NCBI GenBank assembly: GCA_017464225.1
Contig: JAFUDW010000137.1
Coordinates: forward strand, 1-6,256
Reading direction: 5' to 3'
Source of the DNA: Clostridia bacterium
GTDB lineage: Bacteria > Bacillota_A > Clostridia > Christensenellales > Aristaeellaceae
DNA: 6,256 bases
Below the pieces are notes generated by a model that saw nothing but the letters and a program-made list of their open reading frames with translations, was not told the DNA's origin and did not search any database. This document shows, in pieces, positions 6,130 through 6,256 of this stretch. Numbering within the stretch: position 1 is the first letter of the stretch; every line of letters begins with the position of its first letter. The translations under genes were made by a program, and so were the position numbers.

Positions 6130-6256
6130 CCGGAACGCGATTCAGAACAATCTTATTTGACAGAAGGAGGAACGTTAAGGAGCGCTGCCCCTTAAAATCC
6201 CTGCTGGGGAGGGAAGGCCGTCCGGGGCCTCCCGGCCCGCTTCTCGCTGAAAACCA
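6130..6256. other. Non-coding tail after the operon; no gene recognised
   Basis: No supportable gene is seen. A strong SD-like GAAGGAGG occurs at 6163-6170, but no ATG, GTG or TTG follows at usable distance. Short inverted repeats are present: TTAAGG (6175-6180) with CCTTAA (6190-6195), and GGGAGG (6207-6212) with CCTCCC (6228-6233). Neither is followed by a T-run, so no convincing terminator can be called. Confidence 0.5.

Noticed and set aside
6157..6162. TTGACA as a possible promoter after the last permease
   Set aside because: At 17 nt downstream the sequence is GC-rich (GAGCGC) with no -10 box.

Overview
The window carries a compact alpha-glucan (maltodextrin-type) uptake and breakdown operon on the + strand, beside a divergently transcribed tRNA-Leu gene on the - strand. 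The organism looks like a fairly GC-rich member of the Bacillota, probably Clostridia. The reasons are strong AAGGAGG Shine-Dalgarno (SD) sites, near-consensus sigma-A promoters, a CCA tail encoded in the tRNA gene, and a LacI-regulated sugar ABC operon without its own ATPase. This placement is inference; no phylogenetic marker is present.

Layout. Positions 1-73 hold no gene, only a G/C-rich inverted repeat. Positions 74-110 are an intrinsic terminator and 111-197 tRNA-Leu(CAG), both on the - strand, with a TTGACA/TAATAT promoter at 224-252. The + strand operon starts with a perfect-consensus promoter (326-354) and a LacI-type operator at the expected transcription start (362-375). Then come a LacI-family repressor (402-1394), a cytoplasmic GH13 alpha-glycosidase of the neopullulanase/cyclomaltodextrinase type (1395-3059), a secreted ABC substrate-binding protein (3072-4316), and two inner-membrane ABC permeases resembling MalF (4380-5264) and MalG (5278-6129). 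Positions 6130-6256 hold no gene I can support.

How the parts work together (inferred from families and order): the binding protein captures an alpha-glucan oligosaccharide outside the membrane, and the two permeases import it, powered by a shared MsmX/MalK-type ATPase encoded elsewhere. The GH13 enzyme then hydrolyses it in the cytoplasm. The LacI-family protein probably represses the whole operon, including its own gene.

The most interesting points are regulatory. A second, perfectly palindromic 16-bp operator lies inside the glycosidase coding sequence, 1.08 kb from the promoter operator. A pair of competing RNA pairings may mask or release the SD of the binding-protein gene. A strong hairpin separates the binding-protein gene from the permeases. 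I see no obviously novel multi-gene system; the gene content is a familiar sugar-uptake module.
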